A DNA stretch of 64,000 bases from Forficula auricularia (GCA_024734495.1 JALMQS010000841.1:2542662-2606661); one strand, 5' to 3'; shown: positions 21,011-33,012, counted from the stretch's first letter. Numbers and translations: made by a program. The notes: generated from the sequence alone by a model not told the origin.

Positions 21011-21426
21011 GTTGCAGTAAAAACCCCTTTTTAGTAAGAACGCGCTCTTACTAGTCAAAACGCGTTTCGCTGAATACCTCTATGGCAACCAGAGTTTACT
21101 GATGTTGGTTGAGTTTGGTTCCAAGGTCTAGAATCTTCATTTTTGACCTTCCGTCTCATTTCTTGTATTTATTTTCAAAATATTTAAACAAAAATGCTAA
21201 AAATTAAAAAAAAATTGTAGAGGATAAGATTTTTGACATTTTCGTTTAAAAAATTTTGAAAATAAATACACGAAATGAGGCGGAAGGTCAAAAATGAAGA
21301 TTCTAGACCTTGGAACCAAACTCAACCAACATCAGTAAACTCTAGTTCCCATAAAGGTATTCAGCGAAACGCGTTTTACCTAGTAAGAACGCGTTCTTAC
21401 TAAAAAAAACGGGTTTTTACAGTAAC
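21011..21426. mobile_element. Palindromic TIR element, about 415 bp
   Basis: The left arm (CAGTAAAAACCCC, TTAGTAAGAACGCG, AAAACGCGTTTCGCTGAATA, GTTGGTTGAGTTTGG) is complementary to the right arm down to a centre near 21215. Near-full-length inverted repeats imply a fold-back MITE. Arm segments (GGTTGAGTTTGGT, CTAGAATCTTCATTTTTGAC) are shared with the repeats at 14811-15180 and 35261-35673. Confidence 0.75.
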
Positions 21427-21854
21427 ATAAGCATCAGTTGCCAGGCAAATAATGCCCTGGAAAAACTTGGGGGAGGCCTACGCTCTTAGGGGTCTGGTTC
21501 CATAAAAATAGTGTAAATTTTTTCAATATAATGTAAATTTTTCTTTTAAATTAATATGTATATTTTTACTACAATTCAAATACTGTATTTGCAAATGAGC
21601 CAAATTAAGGGACAAATAAAAAAAGCATCCAAAAAGATTGCTTAAAATTAAACAACGCTGAATAACAAACAAACATGCGAAGAGAAAAGTTGTTGTTCAC
21701 GGTTAACTGTCTTTCAATAAATGTCGGGGGGGGGGGGGATCCTGATTGGATACTCGCTACTTTATTAATTGTATATATCTTGAATAGATGTCACCTCTAT
21801 TGGGATTTTCACCAATAAAAGTGGTCAAATTTAAAAATTTCTTATTGTCTAGAT

Positions 21855-22038
21855 CAGGGGTCCCCAAACTATGCCCCGCTGACCCTAAAGAATTAATTCA
21901 CAAATATTCACTATTATAAATATTAATGCTATATAATACCGTATTTTATATATAATTTCCGCATAATATGTTAAATTCGGCCCGCCCATAGCTTTCAATG
22001 TTCACATGTGGCCCTATCTCTAAAAAATTTGACCCCTG
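21855..22038. mobile_element. hAT-type MITE with perfect 8-bp TSD
   Basis: The ends CAGGGGTCCCCAAACT and ...GACCCCTG are hAT-type inverted repeats. Both flanks read GTCTAGAT (21847-21854 and 22039-22046). The interior carries degenerate GGCCC motifs (CGGCCCGCCC, GTGGCCCTA) typical of such elements. 184 bp, non-coding. Confidence 0.92.
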
Positions 22039-22222
22039 GTCTAGATTACTAGAGTTTTTTTATTTTAAAATTAAAAAGCCTGTTTTGTTTATCAAACGAC
22101 ATCTTAGACAACCTTTGCTTAGTGAAAATAAATATACATATCGTATATGCCACTTGAAAAAGGATGATATATACTTACAAACAGATAATCGTTTAGGTCA
22201 ACATGTTCAAAAGAAAAGAACA

Positions 22223-22400
22223 TATTGAAGGAGACAATAAAAGAGTGTGTCTTCTGCTGGGATTATAAATTTTATATATAACGAGACTATAGTTTTGAGG
22301 GCTAATTCCAGCAGAAGACACATTCCTTTATTGTCTCCTTCAATATATAAAAATTCTGCTATCCTCGGCACAAAAACTTTCAATTTAATGAAAAGGACAT
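22223..22400. mobile_element. Rearranged fold-back element of the TCTTCTGCTGG family
   Basis: Arms TATTGAAGGAGACAATAAAA...GTGTGTCTTCTGCTGGGATT and the complement at 22296-22346 surround ACGAGACTATAGTTTTGAGG, a remnant of the ribozyme strand (compare ACTATAGTCTCGT at 31599-31610). The ribozyme core itself is lost. It is followed by TCTGCTATCCTCGGCACAAA as in the other copies. Confidence 0.6.
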
Positions 22401-22579
22401 ATAAAATATTGATAATAATTTATAAGTCAGACTCGAATACCTGTTTAGTCATATTCTCAATCAGACGATTAATAATTTCTTACATAGAGTCAAAAGGCCG
22501 TTCCTAGAATAATAGAAATTAAGAAACTAATCTCTACTAGTTTGATACTTAGTATATTTATTTATTTATTTATTTGTCA

Positions 22580-22770
22580 AAAAAAGAAGAGATCTTTGAT
22601 TTTCTGTTTAAAAATCAACAACCCTGATATTCTGATCAATAAGGGTTTTTAATTAAAGTTTAATCATGAAGAGAAACAAAGTAGTTTTCCTCTGCTTGAT
22701 CAAGCAGAGGACAACCTCTTTGATTCAACAACTATGCTACTCTCGGCGAAATAAGAACTTTTCAATTTTC
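22580..22770. repeat. Fragments of CTGCTACTCTCGGC repeat arm
   Basis: GATCAAGCAGAGGACAACCT and CAACTATGCTACTCTCGGCG match the outer arm of the element at 57278-57940. A partial, diverged second copy lies at 22590-22640. Confidence 0.55.
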
Positions 22771-23556
22771 TAATTTCACCACGGGTAGTCTAATCGGAAA
22801 GAATCTTTCAGATCATTAGCTAAGTACATTAGATTCTTATTTTGATTTCAGTAAAAAATGATAAAAATAATTTATATTTTGGTTTTATTGTATTGCGTGT
22901 ATAATTTCCCAATTTTCCAGATTGGTTCTGATTCATGCCTAAATAAAATTTTCACGTATAACTGCTGTTAAATATTCTCGATTAGCGCGCGCAGTACGTT
23001 TTAATAAATTAAACCTCAAGAGCGACTCGGAAGTCCATTAAATGCAGGTAGAAATGGTTAGTAACCAATCGTAAATTCCCCTTTGACAGGGAAAGCTTAT
23101 GGAAGTCCTGCAAATGCACCAAACCCAAACCAAGTATATTCCATTCCATTAATTAAATTGAATCGACTTCCCTCCACCCCGCATTTGTACATTCAGGCTG
23201 TAATTATTTCAAGTTATCGAGGTTGAAGATAAAGTCTGAGAGTTTATCGAAATAATATTTCGAGGCTATTTAAGAATTGGCATGGAGAAGATAACGAAAG
23301 AAATCTAATCCGATTGATAGCCTGTTTACTCATCTGTCCTTAATGAGATTAAAATAGAAATACTCTTTCTATATTAATTACTTGATACGCTTTATGAAGG
23401 AAGCTTTGTGAGAGGGCGGAATTTCGAATTCACACGAAAATTGAATATTATTATGCGGTATACCTGTAAAGCAGGTAAAAAATATATGGACGGTTTATTT
23501 TGAAAGCGGTTTAAAACCAATTTTGAGAAATGAGTTAATGTCAGTATTAGTTAGAC

Positions 23557-23705
23557 ACGAGGGGTGACCTAAAATCGTGTACACCTACTTCCACTTCCAA
23601 GTAGAAGACAATAGATAACAATAGATTATCTAATGAATTCCAAAGTAATTCAAAATAATTCCAAAGAAGGTGTACACCTAATTCCAATCGCGGTTCACAC
23701 CTCGG
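23557..23705. mobile_element. MITE with CGAGGGGTGA ends (copy 3)
   Basis: Slightly shortened relative to the other copies: ACGAGGGGTGACCTAAAATC at the left and TCGCGGTTCACACCTCGG at the right, with the shared GTGTACACCTACTTCCACTT interior. Confidence 0.78.
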
Positions 23706-23989
23706 TTAGACATATATGTCTTCATTTCATATTTATAATATCCCAGTAGTACAATATCCTGATATATACGTCAAAATAAAAATATTGAAATATATATAAA
23801 TATATGTATTTATAAAAATAGAAATAGATATAACTCGAAATAACAAAAAATGGACTTACACCATTTTCGAAATAAACGTTCCGTTGCACTAGCCAGATAA
23901 TACTAAGTAATTAGTGATTCACTTGATGAAGAGATACATATTTAAGTTAGAATTTGAAATTAATAAATATTATAAAACAATTAATTATT

Positions 23990-25215
23990 AATAATTTTAT
24001 TCAATTTTGAACGAAATTAATTGATTAGTTTTTGAGAAAATGGTAAAAAGCTAGAAAACCATAACAAATGACTCGCTCATCAGCTATGGGTGACTTGCGA
24101 CTAGCCTCTTGATAAAAGAAACCAATTGAATTAGAAATAAGAAAGAAAACGATATTATTTTATCGATTTCATCTATCTGAAGGTTCACAGTATGTCTAGT
24201 ATATAAGATAATACCATTTTGAATAAGAATTTTGTAGTTTAAAAGAAATTGTATGAAAAGATTCAATTTCTTCTCTCCGGGAGCGAATCAGCTAGAAATG
24301 GTAAAAAATTTTATTTTTTTTCACATTAGATATTTATTCAAATCTATTGATATTTGAAATCTGTGTGTTATTTTTATTTATCTTTTATATCAAATAATTA
24401 TTATTAGGAAATTTGAATTTTAAAGGGTAGTTTATTTGAAGTCAAATTTGAAAAAACACTAATAACTCCATTGAAATTTTTTTTTTAAATATGAAATTAA
24501 TAGATATTATAAAACAATTAATTATTAATCATTTAATTCAATTTTGAACGAAATCGAGTCAGTACTTTTTGATAAAATGGTCAAAAACCATTTGAACCGT
24601 CTAGAAAACAATGTTTTTTGAAAGCACGAGATGACTTTGGAAAAAGTTTAAAAAGTCATATGAAACAAAACATTGACTTATGACATGGAGGTGAATTTTA
24701 AAATGTTTCTAAAATGGCCTTTCATAGAGGGTTTTCTGGGTTTTTGACGATTTTCTCAAAAAGTACTGAACCGATTTCGTTCAAAATTGAATTAAATGAT
24801 TAATAATTAATTGTTTTATAATATATATTAATTTCATATTTTTAATAAAAATTTCAACGGAGTTATTAGCGTATTTTCAAATGTGACTTCATATAAACTA
24901 CCCTTTAAAATGCAAATTTCCTAAAAATAATTATTTGATATAAAAGATAAATGAAAATAACACACAGTTATGAAATTTCAATAGATTTGAATAAATATCT
25001 AATGAGAAAAAAATAAAACATTTTGGCATTTCTAGTTGATTCGCTCCCAGAGAGAAGAAATTGAATCTTTTCATATAATTTCTTTTATACTTCAAAATTC
25101 TTAATCAAAATGCTATTTTCTTATATTAAAAAGTTACTATGAACCTCTAGATAGATTAAATTGATAAAATAAGATCGATTTCTTTCTTATTTATAATTCT
25201 TTTGGTCTGTTATAT
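23990..25215. mobile_element. 1.2-kb imperfect palindrome
   Basis: The left arm (about 23990-24590) and right arm (about 24745-25215) are complementary over several blocks: GAAAACGATATTATTTTATC, TCTCCGGGAGCGAATCAGCT, AATTAATTATTAAT and CAATTTTGAACGAAAT. The left side holds an extra copy of the ATTATAAAACAATTAATTAT block. No transposase frame is seen; probably a non-autonomous TIR element with long arms. Confidence 0.6.
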
Positions 25216-25462
25216 CAAGAGGATATCTCGCCCCATCAGAGAGACGTTTGTTAGTGATTCAAGTCCATTCACTCTACAATATTGGAATATTTTTTAACTC
25301 GTAAACTATTGATTTTAGACATTTCAGTCATATTAACTTTTCTGTTTTAAATTAAATGTTTTTAATAAAGGTGATTATATAAATTTGTGTACCTCAAAGG
25401 GTTAGGCAGTAATGGTTAAATTTAAGTGGAAAGTTAGATAAGTACTGCTCTATGCCCTATAT

Positions 25463-25560
25463 ATTATCATCATCATCATTGAGTACACAGTCCTAAGACT
25501 GCTTTGACACAAATACCCGCCAGCTGATTGACCTCTCTAAATGTCTCGCATCACATATTT
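25463..25560 (-). mobile_element. Short LINE 3' fragment
   Basis: ATCATCATCATTGAGTACAC, AGTCCTAAGACTG and TTGACCTCTCTAAATGTCT match the 3' end of the LINE at 46364-47158, with internal loss. About 100 bp only. Confidence 0.7.
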
Positions 25561-26108
25561 TGATATTTTAATTCCCTAACAGAAACTAGATAGGGACGAA
25601 ATATGTAGAATAATGGTCATGAAAAATTAAAGTGGAGATTATTCAAGATGAAAACAAAAAAAACCCTTGGGCAACTTGCATACAATGCTACTCTGGTCAC
25701 GCCACCAGAATGGCGCCGGCAAATGAGCAAATAACTTCAAATGGACCCTTTCAGACGTGATGGCGCGTCTAGTAATACTCTGAGTTGGCAGAGTGAGAAT
25801 AGATGCTTGGTTGGATTTATTATTTATATTAATTACAGGAATGAAGATATTTTGGTTTCAACCAGGTAGTGGTGCATATAATATCATTAATTAATAAGAT
25901 AATTGAAAACATTTTCAAGATTCGGTACTTTCTTGAGAGACTATAATCGAGAAAGGATAGCAGCCTTGTAATAAATTTAAATATGTAGTGTGGCCACGGG
26001 GGGGGGGGGGGTTAAGACGCAGAGTGAGTTATTAAAATTTTCTGGAATGGTGGTGAAAATTAATGCAAAATATTTCATTATCGTGTCCATGATTAATAAT
26101 TAAACAAG

Positions 26109-26254
26109 TCGTAGGGAGTTAGACATGACTTTAAATAAAATACAAAGTTTTTATTTTAATAACGTTTAGCCTATTATATTATATTATTAATAACGTATGG
26201 CCTATTTAAATAAAAACTTTGTATTTAATTTAATGTCATGTCCAACTACCTACG
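26109..26254. repeat. Fold-back repeat
   Basis: The left arm CGTAGGGAGTTAGACATGAC...ATACAAAGTTTTTATTTTAA is complementary to the right arm ending TGTCATGTCCAACTACCTAC. A duplicated ATAACGT(TTA/ATG)GCCTAT motif fills the centre. Non-coding. Confidence 0.7.
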
Positions 26255-26977
26255 ATTATTGCAAAAATTACCATTATATGCTAAAAATAAAAACGATAAG
26301 TTTTATAATTTAAGCACAAGGTAAATTAAAACCTCTTTTAATTCTTTAGAAGTGAATAAAATATATTTATATTTTATATACTAATGGGTTTATTTATACA
26401 CATAAAATAAATAAATCGAGTAATTTTAATCAATTAACATTATTTACTAAACAGTTACGGTAACTCCTGGTAGAGCATTTTCAGTAGTACTTAAAATTGA
26501 AAGATTTAAAGAAGAAAATTAAAACATTTTATAAGATTTTTTATACAAAATTACATAAAATATATTGTAAAACTATTAGGCCTAAATTTGTAATGACAGA
26601 AAAATACAGCAAGACATTTTCCTCGAGAAGTTTTAGAGAAGACCTATTGTTATTATTCTACCTGAAAAGAGGGGCTGGGGGGTATTTTTCATGAAAATGG
26701 GGGGTCTATGAAGCTAGAGGGATGGGCACCCTTAAAATATAATATGAATTTTAAAATTTATTTCTTGAAACACATGTTCGATTGTATTTGTCTAAATTCA
26801 TAACAGCAAGTGAAAATCTAAAAAAAATATAAAATATTTTTTTAAATCATCAATATGTATATATTTTTCAACCGGAAGTTCTGAAGAAATCAATGCCAAA
26901 ATCTAAACAGATCTTCTTTTGGGAATACACTCGCATATAGGCATCAGAACGAACTATTTACGACCTTTGGAATCCAG

Positions 26978-27235
26978 ACAGAGAGTTATAAAAAAAATCC
27001 TGTCAGATATTTCTAATATTCCAAAAAAAAAAAAAAACAAGCCTTGTCTATTATTTCCCCTCCATTGAGTCATTTCTCCTTTATTGTAACAAAAATTTTA
27101 AACAAAAACGTCGCAAATACAGACACAGAGTTAAAAAAAAATCCTGTCAGATATTTCTAATATGCAAAAAAAACAAGGCTTGTCTATTATTTCCCCTTTA
27201 TTGTAACAAAAATTTCCAAACAGAAACGTCGCTAA
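26978..27235. repeat. Local tandem duplication (about 125 bp x 2)
   Basis: AATCCTGTCAGATATTTCTA, CTTGTCTATTATTTCCCC and TTTATTGTAACAAAAATTT occur in order at 26998-27100 and 27140-27222. Confidence 0.8.
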
Positions 27236-27519
27236 AGAAGTTTCACTTCAAAAATTCAAAATTTTTGGGTGAGTTCAACATTTTGCAGGTAAAGCTTTGC
27301 GAGTGTATCAAAGTTCTTATCTATGTTATAATTCCAAAGATATTAAGTTCTATTATGGAATTTTTATATTTTTGAGCATCGTAACAGGTATTTGGGAGCA
27401 AAAATTTAAATATTATTTCTTCATCTAATCCTAGTTTTTAAAAGAGATTTTACTCATTAAAATGAATACACAATAACACTAAAGACACTTATTTATTTCC
27501 ATTGTAATGTATATTATAT

Positions 27520-28022
27520 TAAGGAGGTTCTTTCTCGACAATCCACATAAAAAGTTTTAGCCTCGTAACCACTCTAAATATGAAAGGTGCTAAAATTTTA
27601 GGTTATGTTTTTTTAACGTGACTGTACTTTTTACTCTACTATATTCTATTTATGAATAAATCGTTTCCAAGCCATTGATATTTTATCCCCTCCAGCAAAA
27701 ATAATCGCCCAAATATGTTTTTTTTTTATTTTTTATCAAAACTACGTGGTAAATAATTTCAATTTTTTTTAAGTTACTCCGAATATTAGTTTTTCATCAA
27801 GATGGTGAAAATCCTTCAAAGAAAAAAAATAAAATAATGATAATTTTCCCACCCTTTCCCATGCTAACATATGTATAAAATTTCATTTTTAATTACAATT
27901 ATTTCATGTTTGGTGTGGTAAATCGTCTTCAAATTTTAACACTGCGTTTAGTATGTACTTACTTATATTCCAAGTTTCGAAGACTTCTTGAATTTTTGCA
28001 TTTGTGAAAGAGCTACCTTAAA
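27520..28022. mobile_element. TIR element, TTAAGG(A/T)GGTTCTTT ends (copy 1)
   Basis: About 500 bp with ends TTAAGGAGGTTCTTTCTC and the complement of TTTAAGGTAGCTCTTTCACA. A second copy in opposite orientation lies at 58601-59105 and matches through its length (for example AAAAGTTTTAGCCTCGTAAC). TTAA at the borders is suggestive but not proof of piggyBac-type insertion. Confidence 0.75.
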
Positions 28023-28145
28023 TTGAAAGTTTCTTTTTGTTGAGAGTAGCAGAATTTTTATAAATTGAAGGAGAGTGTTTCTTCTGCTGGAAAAATAAAT
28101 TAAAAATGTATTTTTCCGGTAGAAAACACACACTTTTATATTATA
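28021..28145. repeat. Fragment of the TCTTCTGCTGG fold-back family
   Basis: GAGAGTAGCAGAATTTTTAT, ATTGAAGGAGAGTG and TTCTTCTGCTGG match the element arms at 28.8 and 31.4 kb; a degenerate inverted partner follows (TTTTTCCGGTAGAAAACACA). Confidence 0.6.
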
Positions 28146-28795
28146 ATATATTAGTTGATCGCCCATGTCCTTTCTATATAGCAACCAGATAGAAATGAAA
28201 GATTAACGAGCTGGCCATGAATTTGTTTGGATGACTCACAAATGGATACAGATACGTTTAATTTAGCCGGATTCGAAAAAAAAAAAAAAAAATACTAAAA
28301 CGATCTGGATATTCGTGTCACGAGACTTGTAAACATCCATCGTCCGTGTGCGTATCTTTGTCTGTATGTGTGTGAAATAGTTCTTGGAAGAAAGACATTT
28401 CTGATAATAAGAACGAACACTCGGAGGACCTGGAGTCGGACGGACAGGAGTTCCGAGAACTTCTTCACGGTCTTAGGCCATTAACCGGCAATCTGCCTAT
28501 TTAAACGAGTAATAAATAAACTCCCTTATCAAATTGTAGCCTTGGTTCGAATTCAAAATTGTTCTCAAAAAAAGAAAGAAAAAAACTATCCATTGACAGT
28601 AAAAATAAAAAAATAAAAGTGAGAAATGTTTTTTTTTTTCAATCAATGAGAATAAAAGAGTGAAAGAAAACTTTGCAGAGAGGAGAAACCTTGATTGATT
28701 TAATGGAAAAATTAATTTTATTTATAACAGGAATAGTAGGGAATTGGATAAAATTAAAAACATAGAGCTTTTTACTTTCACATTTATTAAATTGA

Positions 28796-29095
28796 AAGTT
28801 TTTTTTTTGCCGAGAGTAGCAGAATTTTTATATATTGAAGGAGACAATAAAAGAGTGTGTCTTCTGCTGGAATTATAAATTTTATTTATTTATAACGAGA
28901 CTATAGTTTCGTGTAATTGTGGCAATTAGATTGACGATCTTTTTATTTTAAATTGAAAGTTTTTCATAAATAATTCTGTGAATGCATTGTAATAGATTGA
29001 GACAAGAGGGCAAAGCCCTTTGTTCATAGTCTCATTATAAATAAAGAAAATTTATAATTCCAGCAGAAGACACACTCTTTTATTGTTCCTTCAAT
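28796..29095. mobile_element. Fold-back element of TCTTCTGCTGG family, degenerate ribozyme (unit A)
   Basis: The left part CCGAGAGTAGCAGAATTTTT...GTGTCTTCTGCTGGAATTAT is inverted at 29050-29085 (ATAATTCCAGCAGAAGACAC). The ribozyme strand at about 28986-29035 is broken (TTGAGACAAG in place of CTGATGAAG; GAAAC lost) compared with the intact copy at 31561-31617. Confidence 0.65.
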
Positions 29096-31364
29096 TTCAT
29101 TTATATTCATGGAACAGAATGGAAGTATTGCGATGCCCTGTCTGGGTCCTGACTCTTTGAGAGCTTTATCTCAGAGATGAAAAAGTTAATTTAATTTGTA
29201 ACCTCTAGTTGGAAGGACCGATGCCCTTTATAGTTGGAAATCGGGTTTAGGAGACAAAACTAAAATGTATTCAGAAAGCAAAAAGGGGTCCAAAATCCAT
29301 TGGTCAGTGCGTATGTACGTATGTATGGAGCCCCCGTTTCGCGGCCATAAGTCTGTTGGCAAACAGGAAACTTAAGCTCGATTTAGTAGGAGTACAGCAA
29401 GCTTTTGGCGAAATCAGAAAAACCTGAAGTGAACATTTACATGAAAGATTTTGTTTTTTTTATTTTCTCAAAAACGGGTCTAACGATTTTTAAAATTAGT
29501 ACATTTATCAAATCTCATGAGTAATTATTAGTTATCAAAAATAATTTTGAGTTGTTGTTGTGTGATGAAAAATTGTGTAATGTTTGAAATGTTTTTTATT
29601 GATGATGACATATTTGAAAATGTCGAAACGTTTCTGGTAACAATAAAATATAACAAAGAAAAATAAAAGATAAAAATCTGTTTGTCAAAAAGAATAAACT
29701 AACACCTATTAAATGAGAATAAAGTATCCTCAAGAAGTTTGGTTATATGTATAGTTATATATATAAATAAAAAATTATCAAAAAACTAATCAAGAAATTA
29801 ATTTATTTTATTGTTAGTGTGCCGTCAAATTTTTAAATTATTAAAAGTGTGCCAGGACGAAATGACTGATCTAAAGGGTTAATTTTGATATAATCATCAA
29901 ATTTTATCTTATTTCATTGTAGAGCTAAGAATAAATCCACCATGTTTTTTTTTACCAATTAACACCTTCACAAATGCTCCAAGAAAGACGACACAAGTGA
30001 AAATAGTCCGTGGATCTTAGGGGGGGAAATATTTATTTTGACAGTGACACATGTTGAAAGATTTCAAGCGAAGGAATTCCCATCTTGAAGGGTTTAAAGC
30101 AGATAGTATAGAGTAATGCTATGAAACAAACAGGTGTTGACCAGGGAGTTTTCTAAAGAAGCGCACGTGTTTTTCTGTTTGCCGTACATGAAAGCAGATG
30201 CGTTTGAGTGAAATATTGAACCGTGACGTTTGCAAACCACGGATTTTGAAGAACCGGGAGGGTTAGAACCCGCCATCCTCGATATGTTAATTAAAAAATC
30301 AAAGTTTTATAGATACAAATACATTCAATTTAAAAATTTGATGATAATAATATTTTTATAAAAAATAAAACTGATTCTAAAAAAATGAAATACAACAATG
30401 GAAGACAAAAGAATCAAATTAATAAAATGCATGCTGTATAAAATAATTATCTAATTTAGTTACAAATAAAAGATGAAATATTTACATGAAATCATTTGAA
30501 GTCGGTGCAAAATATATACATTTTTATGTGAATCAAACTCGACGGATTTTACTTAGTACGCTTGGCGGTACGCTCGCTTATATAGTTTGTTTGGCACTGA
30601 CTTTCAAAAGTGATTTCTTGTAAATATTTCATCGTTTATTTGTAACTAAATTAGATAATTATTTTATACCTTTTGTGCATTTTATTTTATTTTTGAATTC
30701 TTATTATTTTATTTGTTGTATTTCATTTTTTTGAAGTCAGTTTTATTTTTTTATGCATCATTTTTATTTTTCTTTTGTAGTGACGTTATTAATAGTGACT
30801 TAGATAATATTTAGCATTCTGTAAGAGAAAGCCTGACCGAATGAATCAGAAAATGATAATAAAATAAAATTAATAAATATAGAAATTTCCTAGAAATGTT
30901 TGAGGTTTTAGTTTGAACGTTTTAAGATTGATTTTTTTATAAAAGATTTTATTTATTATACTTTTAATATGCTCATAAGAATTGGAAATTTGCGTTAATT
31001 CGTCATTTATCATATCATCAGAATTTGAATTTACTAATATTGACCACCTCTTTTTCAAGGCATTCTCTTCAATATAAAGAATCATCGAAATCGGTTCAAA
31101 AACAAAGAAGTTATGCCTGAAATCAAACATGGGGCAAAAATCAATAAAAGAAAGAAAACTATCCATTGACAGTAAAAAAATAAAAATAAAAGTGAGAAAT
31201 GTTTTTTTTTCAATCAATGAGAATAAAAGAGGAAAGAAAACTTTGCGGAGAGGAGAAACCTTGATTGATTTAATGGAAAAATTAATTTTATTTATAACAG
31301 GAATAGTAGGGAATTGGATAAAATTAAAAACATAGAGCTTTTTACTTTCACATTTATTAAATTG

Positions 31365-31680
31365 AAAGTTTTTTTTTTTGCCGAGAGTAGCAGAATTTTT
31401 ATATATTGAAGGAGTACAATAAAAGAGTGTGTCTTCTGCTGGAATTATAAATTTTATTTATTTATAACGAGACTATAGTTTCGTGTAATTGTGGCAATTA
31501 GATTTCGACGATCTTTTTATATTAAATTGAAAGTTTTTCATAAATAATTCCTGTGAATCCATTGTAATAGACTGATGAAGAGGGCAAAGCCCTCGAAACT
31601 ATAGTCTCGTTATAAATAAATAAAATTCACAATTCCAGCAGAAGACACACTCTTTTATTGTCTCCTTCAATTTCACATTT
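31365..31680. mobile_element. Fold-back element of TCTTCTGCTGG family with intact ribozyme core (unit B)
   Basis: Same arrangement as 28796-29095: left arm CCGAGAGTAGCAGAATTTTT to CTGGAATTATAAATTTTATT, right arm ATAAAATTCACAATTCCAGC to AGACACACTCTTTTATTGTC. On the left arm the strand complementary to the ribozyme is present but decayed (ACGAGACTATAGTTTCGTGT). The right arm carries a full hammerhead-like core at 31561-31617. Confidence 0.7.
31561..31617 (+). ncRNA. Hammerhead ribozyme-like motif with well-paired stem I
   Basis: CTGATGA (31572-31578), an extra A, stem II GAGGGC-AAA-GCCCTC (31580-31594), GAAA (31595-31598), stem III AC/GU around TATA, then GTC with predicted cleavage after 31606. 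Stem I can form between TTGTAATAGA (5') and TCGTTATAA (3'): two pairs, one bulged A, then about seven pairs including G-U. ACTATAGT is itself palindromic, which would also allow dimeric folding through stem III. The one-base insertion before stem II is the only departure from the consensus. Confidence 0.65.
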
Positions 31681-32206
31681 ATATTCATAGAATATAATGG
31701 GGAAGTATTGCGATGGCCTGTCTGGGTCCTGACTCTTTGAGAGCTTGTATCTCAGAGATGAAAAAAGTTAATTTAATTTTGTAACCTCTAGTTGGAAGGA
31801 ATCGATGCCCTTTATAGTTGGAAATCGGGTTTAGGACATAAAACCGGAAATTGTGGTCCCCAGAGGCCAAAAAGGGGTCCAAAATCCATTGGTCAGTGCG
31901 TAAGCGCATGTATGTATGTAGTCCCCTGGGTTTCGCAGCCATAAGTCTCAGAGCTACAAAATTTGAAACTTAAGCTCGATTTAGGTAGGAGTACAGCAAG
32001 CTTTTGGTTGAAATCAGAAAACCGGAAGTGAACATTTACATGAAAGATTTTTCGTTTTTTTTTTTTTTATTTTTCTCAAAAACGGGTCTAACGATTTTTT
32101 TAAAAATTAGTACATTTATCAAATCTCATGAGTAATTATTAGTTATCAAAAATAATTTTGAGTTGTTGTGTGATGAAAAATTGTGTAATGTTTGAAATGT
32201 TTTTGG

Positions 32207-32256
32207 CTGATGATGACATATTTGAAAATGTCGAAACGTTTCTGGTAACAATAAAA
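32207..32256 (+). ncRNA. Hammerhead-like motif, second family
   Basis: CTGATGA (32207-32213), extra T, stem II GACAT/ATGTC (32215-32219 and 32228-32232), GAAA (32233-32236), C...G closing a seven-base loop, then GTA as a permissible cleavage triplet. Stem I is only a few pairs. The paralogue in unit A (about 29605-29640) has TTGATGA, losing the invariant C. Weaker evidence than for the ACTATAG family. Confidence 0.35.
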
Positions 32257-32289
32257 TAAAATAAAGAAAAATAAAAGATAAAAATCTGT

Positions 32290-33012
32290 TTTTAACCGAC
32301 TCAAAAAAGGAGGAGGTTCTCTATTCGACTGATTTTTTTTTTTTTTTTTTTTTTTTTTGTGCCTATGTTACCTCATATCTCTGCCAATTGTCAACCGATT
32401 TTGAAATTTTTTTTTGCATTGGGTCCAGTCTAGCTTCCGATTGGTCCCATTTTTTTTTTCGATTTTTTTTCATAGGTATTAGACCTTTTTTATTAGGTTT
32501 GTTTAGACCTAACCTCTTTGTTTATGAACCGATTTCGATGGTTCTTTTTTATCCGAAAGGGGGTGTCTTAGGATGGGGTCATATTAATTTGGTCAAGTTC
32601 TGATGATATGATCACTATTAATAACATCACTAAAAGAGAAAATAAAAATTTTTAAGAAAAAATAAAACCGACTTCAAAAAATTATCGCAACAAATAAAAT
32701 ACACTAAAAGGTATAAATAATTATTATCCATGAAGTTACAACTAAACGACGAAATATTAACACGAAATTACTTTTGAATTCGGTGCCAAACAAACTAGTA
32801 CCTATAAGCGAGTACCAGCCAAACGTACTAAGTAAGATCCGTCGAGTGCGATTCATAAAAGGTATATGTTTGGCACCGACTTCAAAAAGTAATTTCGTGT
32901 TAAGATTAAGACGTTTAGTTGTAACTAAATAAGATAATTATTTTATACCTTTTAGTGTATTTTATTTGTTGTATTTAATTTTTGAAGTCGGTTTTTATTT
33001 TTTTCTTAAAAA
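32290..33012 (+). mobile_element. AACCGACTTCAAAAAAGGAGG element (copy 1)
   Basis: Begins TTAACCGACTC(/TTC)AAAAAAGGAGG, then GGTTCTCTATTCGACTGATT and a T-run. It contains ACCGATTTCGATGGTTCTTT and two internal blocks that are inverted with respect to each other around CGTACTAAGTAAGATCCGTC, and ends TTGAAGTCGGTTTTTATTTT. Further copies: 36090-36825 (+), 44691-45414 (-), a diverged one at 33930-34927 (-) and a truncated one at 30320-31140. No coding frame. The superfamily is uncertain. Confidence 0.75.
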
